A stretch of DNA of 33,671 bases from Candidatus Abyssobacteria bacterium SURF_5 (GCA_003598085.1 QZKU01000018.1:1-33671); one strand, 5' to 3'; shown: positions 15,901 to 23,536, counted from the stretch's first letter. Translations and numbers: made by a program. Notes: a model not told the origin generated them from the sequence alone.

Positions 15901-18508
15901 GGCCGGTGATCGCTGCGATCAGCGGCGCGAACAACATCTGCTGCCAGAACATCGGCATCATTCTCTCTTTTTTGAAGATGTGGATTGCATGCGCCGCGGT
16001 AGTCCATTGGAGGAGGCGCTTTCGGCTGATCGCGAGCCGGAAAAGCGTGGACAGGACGGCGTGAAGCATAACGAGGCTCTCGTACGGCAGGAATACCAGG
16101 ACGAGGAACCAGCGTGCGGCGCGCATAACAGCAAGGCGCATCGAGTTGGTTTTCCGCCAATCGATGGTTACGGCCGCGGCGAGAGGGACTGCCGGCGCCA
16201 GAATGAACAGGAGCGTCCAGACAAATGCGGATCCTTTAAACCAGAACCATGAGAGGACCAGAAGAGCAAACAGGCAGGGTGTTATAAGACTGCGACAGAG
16301 GTTGTCAAAAATTTTCCAGCGGCTGATCGCGGGAAGTCTTGCCACATTGACGCGTTCGTCCCGATGAAACAGCTTGCCGGAGAACAGCCACGGCAAAAGC
16401 TGCCAATCGCCGCGAGCCCACCGGTGCAGGCGGTGCATGAATGTGAGAAAATTGCGCGGGTAATCCTCGAGGAAAACGACGTCGCTCACCAAAGCCACTC
16501 GCCCGTGCAATCCCTCGATCAAGTCGTGGCTCAGGATCGCATTTTCCGGCAGCTTGCGCTCGAGCGTTTTCTCGAAAGCCGCCAGCTCATACATTCCCTT
16601 ACCGACATAGATGCCTTCGCCAAACAGGTCCTGGTATACGTCCGATACTGCACGGGTATAGAGGTCCAACCCGGTATCGCCGACGAAAATGCGGGTAAAG
16701 AGGGATTGATTTGCGCTGGTGGGCTGGACCTCGGTTCGGGGCTGGAGGATGGTATAGCCTGAGACCAAGCGATTTTCCGCGTCAAATTGGGGCTGGTTCA
16801 GGGGATGCGCGAAAACCGCAGCCAGCTTTCGGGCGCTGTCGTGGGGAAGAACCGTATCGGCATCGAGCGTTATCACGTACTTGATTTCGGGCAGAATCTG
16901 GAGGTCGCCCTGCCGGACCGTGTAGGTGGACGGTTTCCCCATCAGGAGGTAGTTGAGTTGCTGCAGGTTTCCGCGTTTGCGCTCCCAGCCCATCCATACG
17001 CCTTCAGAGGCACTGAATTCGCGCTCGCGGTTGAAGAAGGAGAACGGATTTGAACCTGCACGGGGATGGCGCGCATTCAACTCCTGGATTCCTCTGACGG
17101 CTTGTGCGACAAGGTCTTCATCGCCCGGCATGTGCTTGGCGGGGGCGTCCGTAAAGTCACCCAACAGGGCGAACGAGATATGGGGATCAGCATTTGCGAG
17201 ATAATGGCGTTCGATCTGCCGCAGCAGTGACTTGATCTCTTCGCTATCCGTCAGGAGGGTGGGGATAACCACCATGATTCGGGATTCCAAGAAGTCTTTC
17301 CGATAATCCAGTTTCGGTAAAACGCGGGGCGGGAGCGCATGCGTAAGGATCCAGTTAATGATTCCGGTAGAAATGCGCAACAGCGGAATCAAGAACAGGA
17401 GGCATATCACGGAGATTTGTGCCGCGGGCGCATTTAGCGAGGCGGCGTACAGGATGACAACCGTCGCGATTGCGGCGGTGGTGGACCAGATGGCGGACAG
17501 GTAAAGCGGGGACGGATGCTCAAGCAGCCAGCGCCCGAGACGGGAAAAGAGAGCGGGCCGGTACTGCAGGCGATGCTCCAGCGCCGTCCTTCCGGCGTCC
17601 ACAACATAGTAGCCGACATGGCTCGTTTGAGGCGAGCCCGCCCTTCTCGAGTCTTCCAAGGCGAGAGCGACTGCCTCTTTTGCGACGTCGACTTCACTTG
17701 CACCGGCTGCTCGCGCCAGATCTTCGATCTTTTTGCGGTACGCGTCCCGCGTCTCGAAATCCATTGCGGGGTAAATGGCGGTCGGATCATTTCTGAGCGC
17801 CCGTTCGACCAAGCTGACGCGCTCGAAGAAATCCTTCCAATCCTCATCGGCGACCATGCGCAAACTGAGGATGGCGTTGGCGACAATTTGCTCATCGGAG
17901 ATCTCGTCCGGCAGCTTGAGGACGGCTGAGGGGGTCTGCTCCGGTTTGAGGGGAAGCCGAATCAGGCGGGAAAGCGCGCGCGAGACATATTCGACGACAA
18001 TGACCCGCAGCATGGCCGGCAACGCCCAGACTTCACCGATCGAAAGAGATGCGATTCCCTGATACGCTTGCACGAAGCGCACGGTAGTCTCCATGTGCAA
18101 ATGCCCCGCGCACGCGAGGAATATTTCACGCGCGACGGCATACACGCGCGGCATCAACTCCGGGATGGAATCCTTCAGTTTCGGCAGCCGTCGGTAAAAA
18201 CCCTCGGGCATGTCCTCCCGGATCTCGCGCACCGCCTGCTGAAGTATGTGGAAATTATCGAGCACCCATTCAGCCGCGTAGGATTGACCCGGCTCCTTGA
18301 CTACGGGTGTCGCGAAATGCCGGTACGCGCGGTTCAGCAGGTCCTCCTGCGCTTCGAGCCGGTCCAGCATGGCGCGCGCTTTGCCCGCTTTATGCAGGAG
18401 AACGTGTTGGGTGGCAACGAGCCGGGCGTGCTGTTCAAGCGAGGGTGAGACGGGCCGGCGCTCGTCGGAGGAAACGCGCTCCGCTATTTCCTGAACCTTC
18501 TGCGCCAT
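9968..18508 (-). CDS. ndvB: Cyclic beta-1,2-glucan synthase (NdvB/Cgs type)
   Basis: A 2846-residue inner-membrane enzyme making cyclic beta-1,2-glucan from UDP-glucose for the periplasm. Length and order match Brucella/Rhizobium Cgs. After an N-terminal NdvB-type region (LDNFHILQQAVREI, YRRLPKL) come two membrane segments (about 335-390), the GT84 glycosyltransferase with DAD (549-551) and RWARGDWQ (about 696-703), four or five further membrane segments (740-900), a GH189/glycoamylase-like transglycosylase region (about 920-1530), then two GH94-type modules; the last keeps GTGDWNDG with the catalytic Asp at 2528. Start chosen at the ATG at 18508: it follows the upstream TGA by one base and has AAGGG seven bases before it; a GTG at 18535 is the alternative. 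Such glucans serve osmotic adaptation and host interaction. Only the synthase is here; no NdvA exporter is seen. Confidence 0.93.
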   Translation of the reverse strand: MAQKVQEIAERVSSDERRPVSPSLEQHARLVATQHVLLHKAGKARAMLDRLEAQEDLLNRAYRHFATPVVKEPGQSYAAEWVLDNFHILQQAVREIREDMPEGFYRRLPKLKDSIPELMPRVYAVAREIFLACAGHLHMETTVRFVQAYQGIASLSIGEVWALPAMLRVIVVEYVSRALSRLIRLPLKPEQTPSAVLKLPDEISDEQIVANAILSLRMVADEDWKDFFERVSLVERALRNDPTAIYPAMDFETRDAYRKKIEDLARAAGASEVDVAKEAVALALEDSRRAGSPQTSHVGYYVVDAGRTALEHRLQYRPALFSRLGRWLLEHPSPLYLSAIWSTTAAIATVVILYAASLNAPAAQISVICLLFLIPLLRISTGIINWILTHALPPRVLPKLDYRKDFLESRIMVVIPTLLTDSEEIKSLLRQIERHYLANADPHISFALLGDFTDAPAKHMPGDEDLVAQAVRGIQELNARHPRAGSNPFSFFNREREFSASEGVWMGWERKRGNLQQLNYLLMGKPSTYTVRQGDLQILPEIKYVITLDADTVLPHDSARKLAAVFAHPLNQPQFDAENRLVSGYTILQPRTEVQPTSANQSLFTRIFVGDTGLDLYTRAVSDVYQDLFGEGIYVGKGMYELAAFEKTLERKLPENAILSHDLIEGLHGRVALVSDVVFLEDYPRNFLTFMHRLHRWARGDWQLLPWLFSGKLFHRDERVNVARLPAISRWKIFDNLCRSLITPCLFALLVLSWFWFKGSAFVWTLLFILAPAVPLAAAVTIDWRKTNSMRLAVMRAARWFLVLVFLPYESLVMLHAVLSTLFRLAISRKRLLQWTTAAHAIHIFKKERMMPMFWQQMLFAPLIAAITGLALAFARIRSFPVAAPLLFLWILSPQVAYLLSRPYRKKKKALPDDQRRRLRFIARRTWLFFEQFVGPEDHWLPPDHFQESPRGLVAHRTSITNIGLMFISISAAYELGYIGALNMVSRLRNAFESMHLLERYRGHFLNWYDTRTLNPLPPRYVSTVDSGNLAACLIALKETLRVYAAYPVMPPQRWQGLTDTIAVLDAAAQDLRHVPQGATDSLLRQLAMMRERVERAQRNTPLRMSLLNDLESDRVELERTLMALMSDHVQTLGASSLNSLRTWSERIRHHLFDMRRELDTLTPWLSLLDNPPPSLKPYRDSETALLAEIEGKLQGALHFNRVAPVAHEVRQLIQRLREHVRKDASLEIEQQRANEWLNRLERQVFASEENVRQLLDDFQDLILLAEMNIREMQFGFLFDWKREIFHIGYNVDSEQLDNNRYDLLASEARIASIVAIAKGDIPQSHWLHLSRPLALLDGTRGLLSWAGTMFEYLMPALLLRQYDNSLLEHSSRAAVKRQLEYCKKKDVPWGISESGYYRFDINMNYQYRAFGVPGLGFKRGLSEDLVIAPYASLLALPVRPREVMQNVERLIQLQMLGLYGFYEAADYTPARLVLGQERSIVRSFMSHHQSMILLSIANHLLDDVMVRRFHADPAIQSSELLLQEQVPYGAPIERFPIEEVAAALMAHLPITATPWQAPVHSAFPQAYYLSNGNYGVLITSAGSGCSIWKDIDVTRWRADTTLDDWGTWIYVQDLDSEQVSSVGYQPTATLPQDREVFFYPHKADFRCKMGDIIVHMEVTVPPEDDGEIRRITITNQSAWPRRLAITSYAEVVLAPRETDRRHQAFNKMFIESSFEAGLNALVFNRRTRSPGESPVHLVHMLILEPGIGPAGMHETERRNFIGRGKSLRAPAAIGREGPVMSNTTGATLDPIMALGQEIIIEPHASLRVAFISLIAERRSQALDLANRYQEWHIIDRAYETARARSELELRQLKAQVDDLQRYQQVLSLLMYPHHALRAEPAVLAANSKGQPSLWPFAISGDYPLLLVRIGREEESPLVRELLKAHTYWRNRGLKIDLVILNMRETGYSQELHNHLVRLLAQSQSDTWLNQRGGIFMLRADQMSGNEQCLIETTARVILDGEKGSFAQQLEKLQKPPVYLPAFVPTPPPEAQTNLSAPPVERPRDLLFDNGIGGFSPDGKEYIIYIQPDRWTPAPWINVVANAEFGFFVSEAGGACTWAANSGENRLSSWSNDPVLDRPGEALYLRDEETAEVWSPTPLPAGTTLPYLVRHGAGYSNFEHNSHGIRQILTLFPAENAPLKIVHLRLENLSQRTRRITATYYVDAVLGNSRENMQQYVIPEYDQGAHAILLRNPYNVDFGERVAFLATQREPFGFTTDRTEFLGRAGDFKLPAALKRVGLSGNVIAGIDPCAAIQLHIDLYPKEAVDEYFLLGQGTDRQAALDIIAEFQEPARIESALTETRRKWNSLLDRVQVDTPDTAMNLLLNRWLLYQNLSCRVWGRTALYQSSGAFGFRDQLQDVVALCHTAPDIARAHILRAARHQFEAGDVLHWWHPPAGKGVRTRTSDDLLWLPFVTAKYVSETGDVTILHEQIPFLHGDPLKPDEAERYGQYPLTVDIASLYEHCRRAIRKGITAGPHDLPLMGTGDWNDGMSNIGAKGIGESVWLGWFLCAVLNEFIPICRLLDDEDSASAYSRRIERLQKAIETHAWDGEWYLRAYHDDGSPVGSSRNAECKIDSIAQSWAVLSGAGDPQRSQRAMNAVLQHLVRLEERLVLLFTPPFHRTSHDPGYIRGYPPGIRENGGQYTHAALWVAWAFTKVGEGEWAESLFRLLNPVYHADSPEKMERYHVEPYVAAADVYGVPPFVGRGGWTWYTGSGGWMYRLGLEAILGLRRRGQFLEFNPCIPKSWPQFKITYRFGAAEYHIRVENPQNISKGIKYVEMDGRPALDKRIPLKDDGRRHEVIVRMGID

Positions 18509-18509
18509 T

Positions 18510-19460
18510 TCAATGCCCTTTTTTTTGGACGGCACTCAGTTCGGGCTCCGAAAACTCGACTTCCTCGGGCAGCAGGTCCTGCACAACCAGCAGCGGAACA
18601 GTTCCGAAGAGAATAAAGTTGCTCGCAACACTGCCGTACGGCCATTTTGTGCCGCCGGAAAACCCGTGAGCGCTCAGGATAACGAGGTCGATTTTCTCAT
18701 CTCTGACCAACTCGTGCAGCCGGCCGGAAACATTTTCATCCACAAAAAGGCGGATGTGAACATCTCCGGGCATCCGGGAGCGCAGCGTCTCAAAATATTT
18801 TCGCGCTTCACGTTGGTTGCGCTCGATCAGCCGATTGGCGAGTTCCAGGTCATCTTCGGTCGGCAGAGTGCGGCAAGGCATTTCCGGCCTTCGCACCACG
18901 TGCGCGATCAGGATGCGCGAATTGCAAGCACGCGCAAGAGCGGTTGCGGGCGCGAGCGCGCATTCGGCTCGTTTGGAGCAATCCAGCGGGACCATCAGGC
19001 GCTCGAACCCTGCACCTTCTTGGGGGGCGGGAAGGTACGCGCGCACGATCAGTGTCGAGACGCGGGAACGCAAGATGATTTTGCTGATGACGCTGCCGGA
19101 GTTCCATTCGCTCAATCCGCTCCGCCCATGGCTGCTGATTATGGTGAGGTCGACTTTGTGCGACTGAATGTAGTCCATGATACGCTGCGCGGCGGATCCT
19201 TCGAACATTGCGAAATCGGCCTGCAGTCCCGCCTGTTGAAAGGCGGTTGCGAGGCCCTCCAGATATAATCTGGCTTCGCTCTTGCACATTTCCCACTCGA
19301 GCGGGTCGACAGGTTGAAGACATGTCCCCCACTGTTCTTCAAGAACCCTCAGAAAAGTCACTCGCGCCCCGAATGCCTTCGCCAAGGCGGTTGCCTGCAT
19401 CAAGACGCGTTCAGCCAGAGAGGAACCATCGAGCGGGACAAGAATATGATGAAACATCAT
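18510..19460 (-). CDS. Tandem-domain universal stress protein (UspA family)
   Basis: A 316-residue cytosolic protein with two Usp domains. Domain 1 (about 3-150) begins FHHILVPLDGSSLAERVL and carries SSHGRSGLSEWNSGS; domain 2 (about 160-300) begins FERLMVPLDCSKRAE and carries SAHGFSGGTKWPYGS. Both keep the HG-9x-GS nucleotide-binding pattern, so ATP binding is plausible; the first G of the full pattern is Ser or Ala. The start is at the double ATG 19460/19457 preceded by GGGGAGGG; the open frame continues upstream to 19652 but that part overlaps the preceding gene and is not Usp-like. Its TGA is one base from the glucan synthase ATG, so the two are translationally coupled. Usp proteins usually respond to stasis and stress; here a link to envelope glucan synthesis is inferred. 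Confidence 0.9.
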   Translation of the reverse strand: MMFHHILVPLDGSSLAERVLMQATALAKAFGARVTFLRVLEEQWGTCLQPVDPLEWEMCKSEARLYLEGLATAFQQAGLQADFAMFEGSAAQRIMDYIQSHKVDLTIISSHGRSGLSEWNSGSVISKIILRSRVSTLIVRAYLPAPQEGAGFERLMVPLDCSKRAECALAPATALARACNSRILIAHVVRRPEMPCRTLPTEDDLELANRLIERNQREARKYFETLRSRMPGDVHIRLFVDENVSGRLHELVRDEKIDLVILSAHGFSGGTKWPYGSVASNFILFGTVPLLVVQDLLPEEVEFSEPELSAVQKKGH

Positions 19461-19566
19461 CCCTCCCCTTTCGTCTGCAGAACGCCGTCGCGCACGGACC
19501 GTTCTCCGTCGCAGGAACATATCGATAGACGAGCAAGAAGCGAGGTATCGGGGTCTTGGCACCTTG

Positions 19567-19606
19567 AAAAAAGGAGGATCGTGTGAGGCGAGCAGGAGTC
19601 GCCTCC
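19567..19606 (-). terminator. Intrinsic terminator or attenuator before the Usp gene
   Basis: Reading the minus strand directly after the disulfide reductase stop, AGGAGG pairs with CCTCCT, with a nested GGCGA/TCGCC stem, and six T follow (complement of 19567-19572). This fits an intrinsic terminator that would separate the DUF2254-reductase pair from the Usp-glucan synthase pair, or let only part of the transcription through. Confidence 0.6.
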
Positions 19607-20956
19607 TTACAGCATGTAGTTGATTTCGTATGTCGAGGACGGATATGTCCACAGCATCCGTTCAAGGTTATGAGCCGTGAGATTTCCCCGAATCGCCATT
19701 GAAAAAATATTTATGACTTCATCCGCATTATGCCCGAAGAGATGCGCGCCGAGAATGCGCCGGGAATGTTTCGCGATGAGCACTTTTGCGCCGGAATATT
19801 TCAGTCCTATTCTTCTTGATGAGAACCACGAAGAAGTCTCGTAGAACCTGCTCTCGTACACGATTCCCAGTTCCCTCGCCTGATCTTCCAGCATTCCGGT
19901 CGATGCCAGGGGCGGTATCGTAAAGACAACCTGCGGCACTCCCGCATAATCGGCTTTTACGGTATTGCCGCGAAGGATATTTTCAGCCACAATACCGCCT
20001 TCCATGGCCGCCACAGGCGTCAGCGGGAACGGGCTCGCGGCGACATCGCCGGCGGCATAAACAGAATCATTCGAGATGCTCTGCAGGTATTCATTGACGG
20101 CGATACCTTGCGGAGATGCTTCGATATGGCCCTGCTCCAGCTTCAGCGGCCCGACATCGGGAATGCGTCCCGCGGCATTGACGACAAGCGAGGCCTGGAA
20201 TTCGGTTTGTCCGCCGCTTCCGCCGTACACTTTCACGAGATCATCTTCGCGTGACAGCGACTGCACCTGCACATTGGTATGGATTTCGATTCCCATTTCT
20301 TTGGAGGCTTCCACCAGCAGGCGAACCATGTCCTGGTCGAAACCCGGAAGAACCGTATTTTTCATCTCGAGAATGGTGACTTTGGCGCCCGCAAGCGCAG
20401 CGATATGCGCGAATTCGAGAGCTATATAGCCGCCTCCGATGAAGATGATGGAATCCGGAAGCTGCTCGAGTTCGAGGAAGCCTTCACTATCCACGAGCAG
20501 GTGCTCTCCCTCGATGTTCAGTTTTCTGGTGATCATGCCGCTGGCCACGACCAGATGCTTTCCCGTCAGAACGTGCTCGTTCGCGCGAATCGAATGTTCA
20601 TCAAGGAAACGCGCTTCCCCTTGATAGACGTCGATTCCCGCATTTTGGAAGCTGTTCCTTTTGTTTTCGGAGACTGGATCCGTAAACGATTTTTTGAAGC
20701 GCATGAGTTCGGGCCAATCGATGGTAACTGCGCCCCAGATTCCTTTTTCGCGCATACTTTGGGTTCGGTGGATGATTTCGGCGGCGGCGACAAGGACTTT
20801 CTTCGGGTTGCATCCGCGGTTGGGGCACGTGCCGCCGAATTGGCGCGATTCCACGAGCGCCACAGTTCTCCCGGCCGATCGACATTTCGGAGCGACGACT
20901 CCGCCCGCCGGACCGGAGCCGATGACGACGACGTCATATTCACGTTCAAGGGCCAT
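19607..20956 (-). CDS. FAD-dependent pyridine nucleotide-disulfide oxidoreductase
   Basis: A 449-residue cytosolic flavoenzyme of the lipoamide dehydrogenase/glutathione reductase/mercuric reductase class. FAD motif GSGPAG (13-18), redox-active disulfide GGTCPNRGC (Cys44, Cys49), NAD(P) motif GGGYIALEF with ILE at the end of the next strand (acidic residue, suggests NADH), and second FAD motif VYAAGDVAAS are all present. The C-terminal dimerisation domain ends NLERMLWTYPSSTYEINYML; the His-x4-Glu base dyad of classical family members (HPTLSE-like) is not present, so it is probably not a normal lipoamide dehydrogenase or glutathione reductase. Substrate unknown. Start ATG at 20956 lies two bases after the DUF2254 stop with GAAGG six bases upstream: a two-gene operon at least. 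Confidence 0.88.
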   Translation of the reverse strand: MALEREYDVVVIGSGPAGGVVAPKCRSAGRTVALVESRQFGGTCPNRGCNPKKVLVAAAEIIHRTQSMREKGIWGAVTIDWPELMRFKKSFTDPVSENKRNSFQNAGIDVYQGEARFLDEHSIRANEHVLTGKHLVVASGMITRKLNIEGEHLLVDSEGFLELEQLPDSIIFIGGGYIALEFAHIAALAGAKVTILEMKNTVLPGFDQDMVRLLVEASKEMGIEIHTNVQVQSLSREDDLVKVYGGSGGQTEFQASLVVNAAGRIPDVGPLKLEQGHIEASPQGIAVNEYLQSISNDSVYAAGDVAASPFPLTPVAAMEGGIVAENILRGNTVKADYAGVPQVVFTIPPLASTGMLEDQARELGIVYESRFYETSSWFSSRRIGLKYSGAKVLIAKHSRRILGAHLFGHNADEVINIFSMAIRGNLTAHNLERMLWTYPSSTYEINYML

Positions 20957-20958
20957 AG

Positions 20959-22335
20959 TTACCTTCCTTCATAATTTCTCTTTCGGTATGAGTCATAGGC
21001 CGGCGGCCCGGCGTCCTTCATCAATGCTCGGACCGCCAGCCGGAATTTCTCCTCCACGCATTTTCTCTCCCACTGTTGCATTTGAAGAGCGCGGCTTCCT
21101 CGTTCGAGCATGAGGGCATGTTTCAGGAGAGCGACGCGGTCCGGCTCTCTTTGGACGGTTCCTCCGATTTCCTGTATGACTTCAAGCAGGCGAATTGTGG
21201 TCGCAACATTAAGGTTTGCGTACTGTCTGAGCTTGGTAAACATCTCGCCGGTGAGCTCGACGAAATCCAGGGGGTGAGCGATTATCCGCAGTTTTCCGGA
21301 TTTGTCGTAATGATAGGGAGACGGAATATCGGATTCCGCCATTTTCATCAGGCCGACGCCGAGCCAATCGACGCATGTGAGCGCGATGAACGGATCATTG
21401 AGAGAGGGAGAGAGCGCGCGGACGGCGATCTCGATTATCTGATTAACTGCGAATTCCACATCCTGCTCGAGCGTTCTTTCCGTGCCAAAGATAAATCCTT
21501 GTCTGATCTCGCGGCAAATGCGCTCATCCTTGCGTTCACCGGGCCATACCAAGGCCAGGGCATGTTGTTCGTTGACAAAGAGTCCCGGCCGGAAGCCCAA
21601 TCGGAGAATCAGGTCGTTTTCGCCGGCGATATGGAGCAGGTGCTGTGTGTCAACTGCCTGAAGGTATCCGGCCTGAGCGGCGAGTACGGGCGAAGCGTGC
21701 TGATCGAAATCGGGCGGAACAGACGGATCAACCTTATTCGTTGGGCGGCGGTTGTTGTTCTTTTTGGACTCGGGATATAAGCGCGCAATGGTTTTTTCAA
21801 AATCTTTTCCCACGGTCGCTATCACGTTATCTGATTGAATCGAGGCGGCCATGTGGTGGATGAAATACACCAGCACCCCGACGCTGACGATCCCAAGCAG
21901 GATACCGACCGTGACTGAGAGACCGGGCATATAATCAACTTGCTGTCCCTTCAGCAGGTTGAGCATCAAGTAGCAGTAAATGAAGGTGGCGACGAATATG
22001 CCGAATGTCACCTGGCTCGCTCTGTCATGCATGAAATTTCTGATCAGAAGCGGACCATACTGAGAGAGTGTTGTCGAGAGGACAAGCAACGAGATGGAGA
22101 AGACGACGCTGGCGATGGTCACCAGCGAAGTGGCCATCGAGGTAAGGATGGTGCGTGCACCGGATATTCCGCCTCCGTATAACCACCATACCGAAGAGAC
22201 GTCATTCTCGCGCAGATAAACATCAACAGCATATACTCCGTACGATAAGCCGACGGCTGCAAAGCCGAGAAGCGCCGGAACAAACCAGTAACTCGAACTG
22301 AGGTTAAACCAGACATTAGTAATTCGGGTTTTCAT
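20959..22335 (-). CDS. DUF2254 family membrane protein
   Basis: A 458-residue predicted inner-membrane protein of the DUF2254 family, whose function is not established. About four membrane segments fall in the first 160 residues (around 17-36, 60-90, 105-125, 132-155), including SIVFSISLLVLSTTLSQYGPLLIRNFM-like sequence typical of the family (TLSQYGPLLIRNF at about 90-102). The remainder is a large soluble domain with ALSPSLNDPFIALTCVDWLG, also a family hallmark. The start at 22335 (MKTRITNVW) fits the family N-terminus; ATG at 22365 would add ten residues. Neither has a strong ribosome site. It is followed two bases later by the disulfide reductase gene. Confidence 0.87.
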   Translation of the reverse strand: MKTRITNVWFNLSSSYWFVPALLGFAAVGLSYGVYAVDVYLRENDVSSVWWLYGGGISGARTILTSMATSLVTIASVVFSISLLVLSTTLSQYGPLLIRNFMHDRASQVTFGIFVATFIYCYLMLNLLKGQQVDYMPGLSVTVGILLGIVSVGVLVYFIHHMAASIQSDNVIATVGKDFEKTIARLYPESKKNNNRRPTNKVDPSVPPDFDQHASPVLAAQAGYLQAVDTQHLLHIAGENDLILRLGFRPGLFVNEQHALALVWPGERKDERICREIRQGFIFGTERTLEQDVEFAVNQIIEIAVRALSPSLNDPFIALTCVDWLGVGLMKMAESDIPSPYHYDKSGKLRIIAHPLDFVELTGEMFTKLRQYANLNVATTIRLLEVIQEIGGTVQREPDRVALLKHALMLERGSRALQMQQWERKCVEEKFRLAVRALMKDAGPPAYDSYRKRNYEGR

Positions 22336-22664
22336 AAAGATAGTCCACACGGGGGCGCGGCACATCCGCCAACTGATCGCGACAATGATCTCATGAGGAG
22401 AGGATCTTCATTTTTCCGAAGCAGACGTTTCGGCCGTTCGCGGAACGCGAGACCATCCGACGATTGATTCGCCTGCTTCTTTGCGATGTGGGGCCGCCCC
22501 GAATCGGCCTGAAAAGACGCGGCCGGCAATTCCTGGGACACTTCCGATCGCGATCGTTGGACGGATTCAACGTCCCGTTTTGGATCCTCATTTCCCAAAA
22601 TTCAGCTTGGGCAACGCGATAATGGCACCTGTTAACGAGGACAAGGATCCCGGTTTTGCCCGGA
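22336..22664. other. 329-base gap with a dispersed repeat
   Basis: Between the small lipoprotein stop and the DUF2254 start. It holds copy C of the modular GGGGACAG-type repeat (about 22451-22545) and CCGG-rich inverted words just after the lipoprotein stop. No convincing promoter and no gene are seen. Confidence 0.6.
22451..22545. repeat. GGGGACAG-type intergenic repeat, copy C (degraded)
   Basis: 22451-22490 (ACCATCCGACGATTGATTCG, CTGCTTCTTTGC) resembles 3093-3132 and 6784-6826. 22498-22545 (CCCGAATC, GGCC, GAAAAGAC, GGCC, AATTCCTGGGACA) resembles 3158-3203. The module order is the same as in copy A, but bases have drifted. Confidence 0.6.
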
Positions 22665-22829
22665 CTATTCTTCCCGGGTTTCCTCACCAGCTTCTTCTAA
22701 AGCTTCCCCGGCCTCCTCAGCGGCCTCGTCGATCTCCTCACCCGTACGCTCGGCCGGTCCTTCCCTTTCGCACGCGGTCATTCCTACTGTCAACAGCAAA
22801 GCAAGAACCAACGCCAGTTTTTTCAACAT
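22665..22829 (-). CDS. Small acidic lipoprotein
   Basis: A 54-residue predicted lipoprotein, too short for confident family assignment. The signal MLKKLALVLALLLTVGMTAC ends in a lipobox with the modified Cys at 20; the 34-residue mature part is almost all Glu, Ala, Gly and Arg (EEIDEAAEEAGEALEEAGEE) and should be a strongly acidic helix. It resembles entericidin-like small lipoproteins in form only. The ribosome site GAAGGAG is excellent and decides the start. It follows the larger lipoprotein gene by 74 bases on the same strand, so the two may share a transcript. Confidence 0.78.
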   Translation of the reverse strand: MLKKLALVLALLLTVGMTACEREGPAERTGEEIDEAAEEAGEALEEAGEETREE

Positions 22830-22903
22830 TTCTCCTTCCCTTTCCAATTGGGCGGCAACCTGGACCCGCTTCAGGGCGGATACTCCGGCTCCAGCCTGTA
22901 TAC

Positions 22904-23536
22904 TCACTCGAGCTCCGAAATATTAAAACGGAGCTCCTCAGCGTCCAGCCCGTAGTCCGTCTGTATACTCGCTACAACCAGATATTCTCCCGCGGGCGCT
23001 TCGGCAGGTAAGCGGATCCTGACGGTCGTGGTGTAGGTCCCGTCGGGAAGCGAAAGACGAGCCACTGGTTTCCCCACTAACTCCTCATTGAAGAAAATCT
23101 CGCGTGTCTCCGTAATTCTCATCCAGTTGTCGTGGGCGGGGGTCAGTAATGCGTAGCGGATGTTAATGTTGAGATAATCCCCCAACCTGACCGGATCAGG
23201 CTGAACGGAGACCTTCTCAATAATGGCGCGAACGCCTTCAGAGGGGGCGTAACCGTGAGCCCCGGCCGTTGGGCGGCCGCTCAGCACCTCGCTGACCAGC
23301 AAATATGGGTCGGCGGATGCTCTTGAGAAGTGACCGACGAGGTTGCCTGATACCATACCCGCATTAACACCGGTGAACGACTCGATCACATAAGGAGGCG
23401 GGACTACGTCGCGTGGGATTATGACGCCCATGTCGCGGGCTTGTCTTCTCAACTCCTTTCCCACTTGCTCCTTGTGTGCCGAACAACCAGCCGCGGAAAG
23501 AAGAACTGCAAGCATGAAAAAAAGCAACATTCTCAT
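22904..23536 (-). CDS. Lipoprotein with C-terminal beta domain shared with a neighbour
   Basis: A 210-residue predicted lipoprotein of unknown function. Signal peptide 1-17 with lipobox LSAAGC (Cys18). Residues 19-100 are unique and include a Pro-rich stretch VVPPPYVIESF. Residues about 101-206 align along their length with 96-202 of the glycine-zipper lipoprotein 1.4 kb upstream: shared pattern RYALLTP or TYAVLTP, ITETREI or ITEIREI, LVGKP or LVGRP, GTYTTTVRIRLP or GTYTSSIPLRLP, then GEYLV..SIQTDYG or GVYQV..TIESDFG. The pattern of alternating residues suggests an immunoglobulin-like beta sandwich. Start chosen at 23536 with AGGAGGTGG four bases upstream. I recognise no named family. Confidence 0.85.
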   Translation of the reverse strand: MRMLLFFMLAVLLSAAGCSAHKEQVGKELRRQARDMGVIIPRDVVPPPYVIESFTGVNAGMVSGNLVGHFSRASADPYLLVSEVLSGRPTAGAHGYAPSEGVRAIIEKVSVQPDPVRLGDYLNINIRYALLTPAHDNWMRITETREIFFNEELVGKPVARLSLPDGTYTTTVRIRLPAEAPAGEYLVVASIQTDYGLDAEELRFNISELE

